A stretch of DNA of 64,000 nucleotides from Sphingomonas nostoxanthinifaciens. GTDB lineage: Bacteria > Pseudomonadota > Alphaproteobacteria > Sphingomonadales > Sphingomonadaceae. The notes under the pieces were generated by a model. That model made no database searches. It was not told the origin of the DNA and was given only the letters and a program-made list of their open reading frames with translations. Location of the stretch: positions 1,612,001 through 1,676,000 of the forward strand of contig NZ_CP082839.1 of the NCBI RefSeq assembly GCF_019930585.1, given 5' to 3'. Within the stretch, counting starts at the first letter, position 1. Each line of letters starts with the position of its first letter. Below are positions 62,512 to 64,000 of the stretch, in pieces. The translations under genes were made by a program, and so were the position numbers.

Positions 62512-64000
62512 GTGACTGTCATCAACACCAATATCTCGGCGCTGATCGCCCAGAACGGTTCGAACGCGGCTTCGTCGGACATGCAGACGGCCATGCAGCG
62601 CCTGTCGACCGGCAAGCGCATCAACTCGGCGAAGGACGACGCCGCCGGCCTCGCCATCTCCAGCCGCATGACCAGCACGGTCAACGGTCTGGCAGTCGCC
62701 ATCCGCAACGCCAACGACGGCGTCAGCCTCGCGCAGACCGCCGAAGGCGCGCTGGGCCAGGTGACCAGCATGCTGCAGCGCATGAAGGAGCTGGCGGTTC
62801 AGTCGGCCAACGGCACGCTCAGCGACAGCGACCGTAGCAGCCTGCAGAACGAGACCAGCCAGCTGGTCTCGCAGATCAACGACATCGCCAAGAACACCGA
62901 TTTCAACGGCATCAAGCTGCTGGACGGCTCCAACAAGACGCTGACGCTGCAGACCGGCGTCACCGCGGGCGACACCGTCTCGATCAGCACGCAGTCGGTG
63001 AAGACCAGCGCACTCGGCCTGACCGGCGCCAATGGCGTCTCGACCGGCCGCGTCACCGCCGGCACCTATGCCGCAAGCGACCTGACCATCAACGGCGTCA
63101 ACGCACTCGCCGCCTCGACGGTCGTCGCCAGCGCCAAGGATCTGGCTGCTGCCCTCAACGCGAACAGCTCCGCCACCGGGATCACCGCGACCGCCGTCAA
63201 CACGGTCACGACCAAGGCGATCACCGGCGCCGTCGCCGCTTCGGCCCTGACGATCAACGGCAAGGGCGTCGCCGCCGCGGCCTCCGCGACCGACCTCGTC
63301 AACAACATCAACAACAACAGCAGCACCTATGGTGGTGTGACCGCGACGCTGAACAGCGACAACACGATCACCCTCGCCAACCAGGATGGCGCGAACATCG
63401 ATCTGACCGGCTCGGACTCCACCAACGTCGTCACCTCGGCGTCGTCGGTCTCCGGCTACGTCACGATGACCAGCAACACCGATGGCTATACCACGGTCGG
63501 CGGTACGACCAGCGGCCTGAGCAACGCCAAGCTGAACGCGTCCAACGGCGTGTCCTTCACCGGCGCGGCGGTCACCGGTTCGGCAACGGCCGTGACGCTG
63601 AGCAACATCACCATCAATGGTGTCGATGTCTCGGGCGCCACGGGCGTGCCGGCCTCGGCCTCGGCCGCCGATACGGCAGCCGCGATCGCGTTGAAGCTCA
63701 ACAGCTACTCGGCGCAGACCGGCGTGCAGGCGACGGCTGATGCCACCGGCAAGATCTCGCTGTCGTCGACGAACGGCGGCGCGGTGCGGGTCGACGGCAC
63801 CGGTGCTTCGGGCATCGGCTTCAACGATCAGGGTGGTTCGGACAAGATCCAGCAGACGCTCGACATCTCGACCCAGAACGCCGCGAGCAACTCGCTGTCG
63901 ATCATCGACAAGGCGCTCGACAAGGTGTCGTCGCAGCGCGGCACGCTGGGTGCGGTCGAGAACCGCCTGCAGGTGACCGTCAACAACCTGACGACCACCT
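62512..64000 (+). CDS. fliC: Flagellin (3' truncated by window edge)
   Basis: A flagellar filament subunit, 496 codons before the window ends. The N-terminal D0/D1 region is canonical: TVINTNISALIAQNGSNAASSDMQTAMQRLSTGKRINSAKDDAAGLAISSRMTSTVNGL, NDGVSLAQTAEGALGQVTSMLQRMKELAVQSANGTLSDSDR, FNGIKLLDG. The central region contains three Flagellin_IN-type repeats (DLTINGVNALA, ALTINGKGVAA, NITINGVDVSG), making a long variable domain. The C-terminal D1/D0 begins at TLDISTQNAASNSLSIIDKALDKVSSQRGTLGAVENRLQ. The start is GTG 62512 with AAAGGAA upstream. It diverges from the activator/fli operon. Confidence 0.96.
   Translation, partial: MTVINTNISALIAQNGSNAASSDMQTAMQRLSTGKRINSAKDDAAGLAISSRMTSTVNGLAVAIRNANDGVSLAQTAEGALGQVTSMLQRMKELAVQSANGTLSDSDRSSLQNETSQLVSQINDIAKNTDFNGIKLLDGSNKTLTLQTGVTAGDTVSISTQSVKTSALGLTGANGVSTGRVTAGTYAASDLTINGVNALAASTVVASAKDLAAALNANSSATGITATAVNTVTTKAITGAVAASALTINGKGVAAAASATDLVNNINNNSSTYGGVTATLNSDNTITLANQDGANIDLTGSDSTNVVTSASSVSGYVTMTSNTDGYTTVGGTTSGLSNAKLNASNGVSFTGAAVTGSATAVTLSNITINGVDVSGATGVPASASAADTAAAIALKLNSYSAQTGVQATADATGKISLSSTNGGAVRVDGTGASGIGFNDQGGSDKIQQTLDISTQNAASNSLSIIDKALDKVSSQRGTLGAVENRLQVTVNNLTTT

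Overview
The window is a GC-rich stretch from an alphaproteobacterium, most likely a member of the Sphingomonadales. The evidence is gene order: zapE near mdh and sucD-sucA-sucB-lpd; a rimP-nusA-infB-rbfA-truB-rpsO-pnp translation operon; and a ChvG/ChvI two-component pair joined to HprK-RapZ-EIIA-HPr. It also carries many inverted-repeat elements of the REP/REPIN kind. No rRNA, tRNA, CRISPR array or prophage was seen. Coding density is very high and no gene-free gap exceeds 300 bases. Long open frames antisense to real genes are GC-codon shadows and are left out.

Layout. 1-3470: end of zapE, an acyltransferase-3 membrane protein and a GT2/GtrA glycosyltransferase. 3619-12089: TCA-cycle block mdh, sucD, sucA, sucB, lpdA, interrupted twice by a small GIY-YIG nuclease gene bracketed by inverted repeats (4586-4990 intact; 10214-10681 with a nonsense codon). 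sucC is absent here. 12127-15890: lipoproteins, a SpoU-type RNA methyltransferase and a YcaQ-like glycosylase. 15968-27824 (minus strand): rimP-nusA-tautomerase-ylxR-infB-rbfA-GNAT-hydrolase/HIT fusion-truB-rpsO-pnp, tightly coupled by start/stop overlaps, with a terminator after rpsO and another after pnp. truB carries an in-frame palindromic repeat.

27964-40239 is a mixed housekeeping region: an aldose dehydrogenase-like protein, a DUF853 ATPase, a degenerate glucokinase-like protein, a 2OG-Fe(II) oxygenase, an AI-2E transporter, ATP12, a HAD phosphatase, PaiB, RluA, CrcB, MAPEG and small proteins. 40000-43995 is a phage-shock locus: pspF diverges from a minus-strand operon (TonB-C-like protein, pspA, pspB, pspC and three small PspB-like membrane/coiled-coil genes) that has a near-consensus sigma-54 promoter at 42855-42870. 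44032-48319 is the incomplete-PTS/ChvGI regulatory operon. 48447-49370 is a GGDEF protein with a variant active-site motif.

49373-62246 (minus strand) is one flagellar operon headed by a sigma-54 activator: fliE-F-G-H-I-J-K-L-M-N-O-P-Q-R. The divergent flagellin gene runs off the right edge. A repeat element lies at the fliO/fliP junction and supplies the likely fliP start codon.

The most promising undescribed signal is the association of single-domain GIY-YIG nuclease genes with REPIN-like repeats. Next are the extended Psp locus with its extra exported first gene, the repeat inserted inside truB and the secreted hydrolase-HIT fusion.
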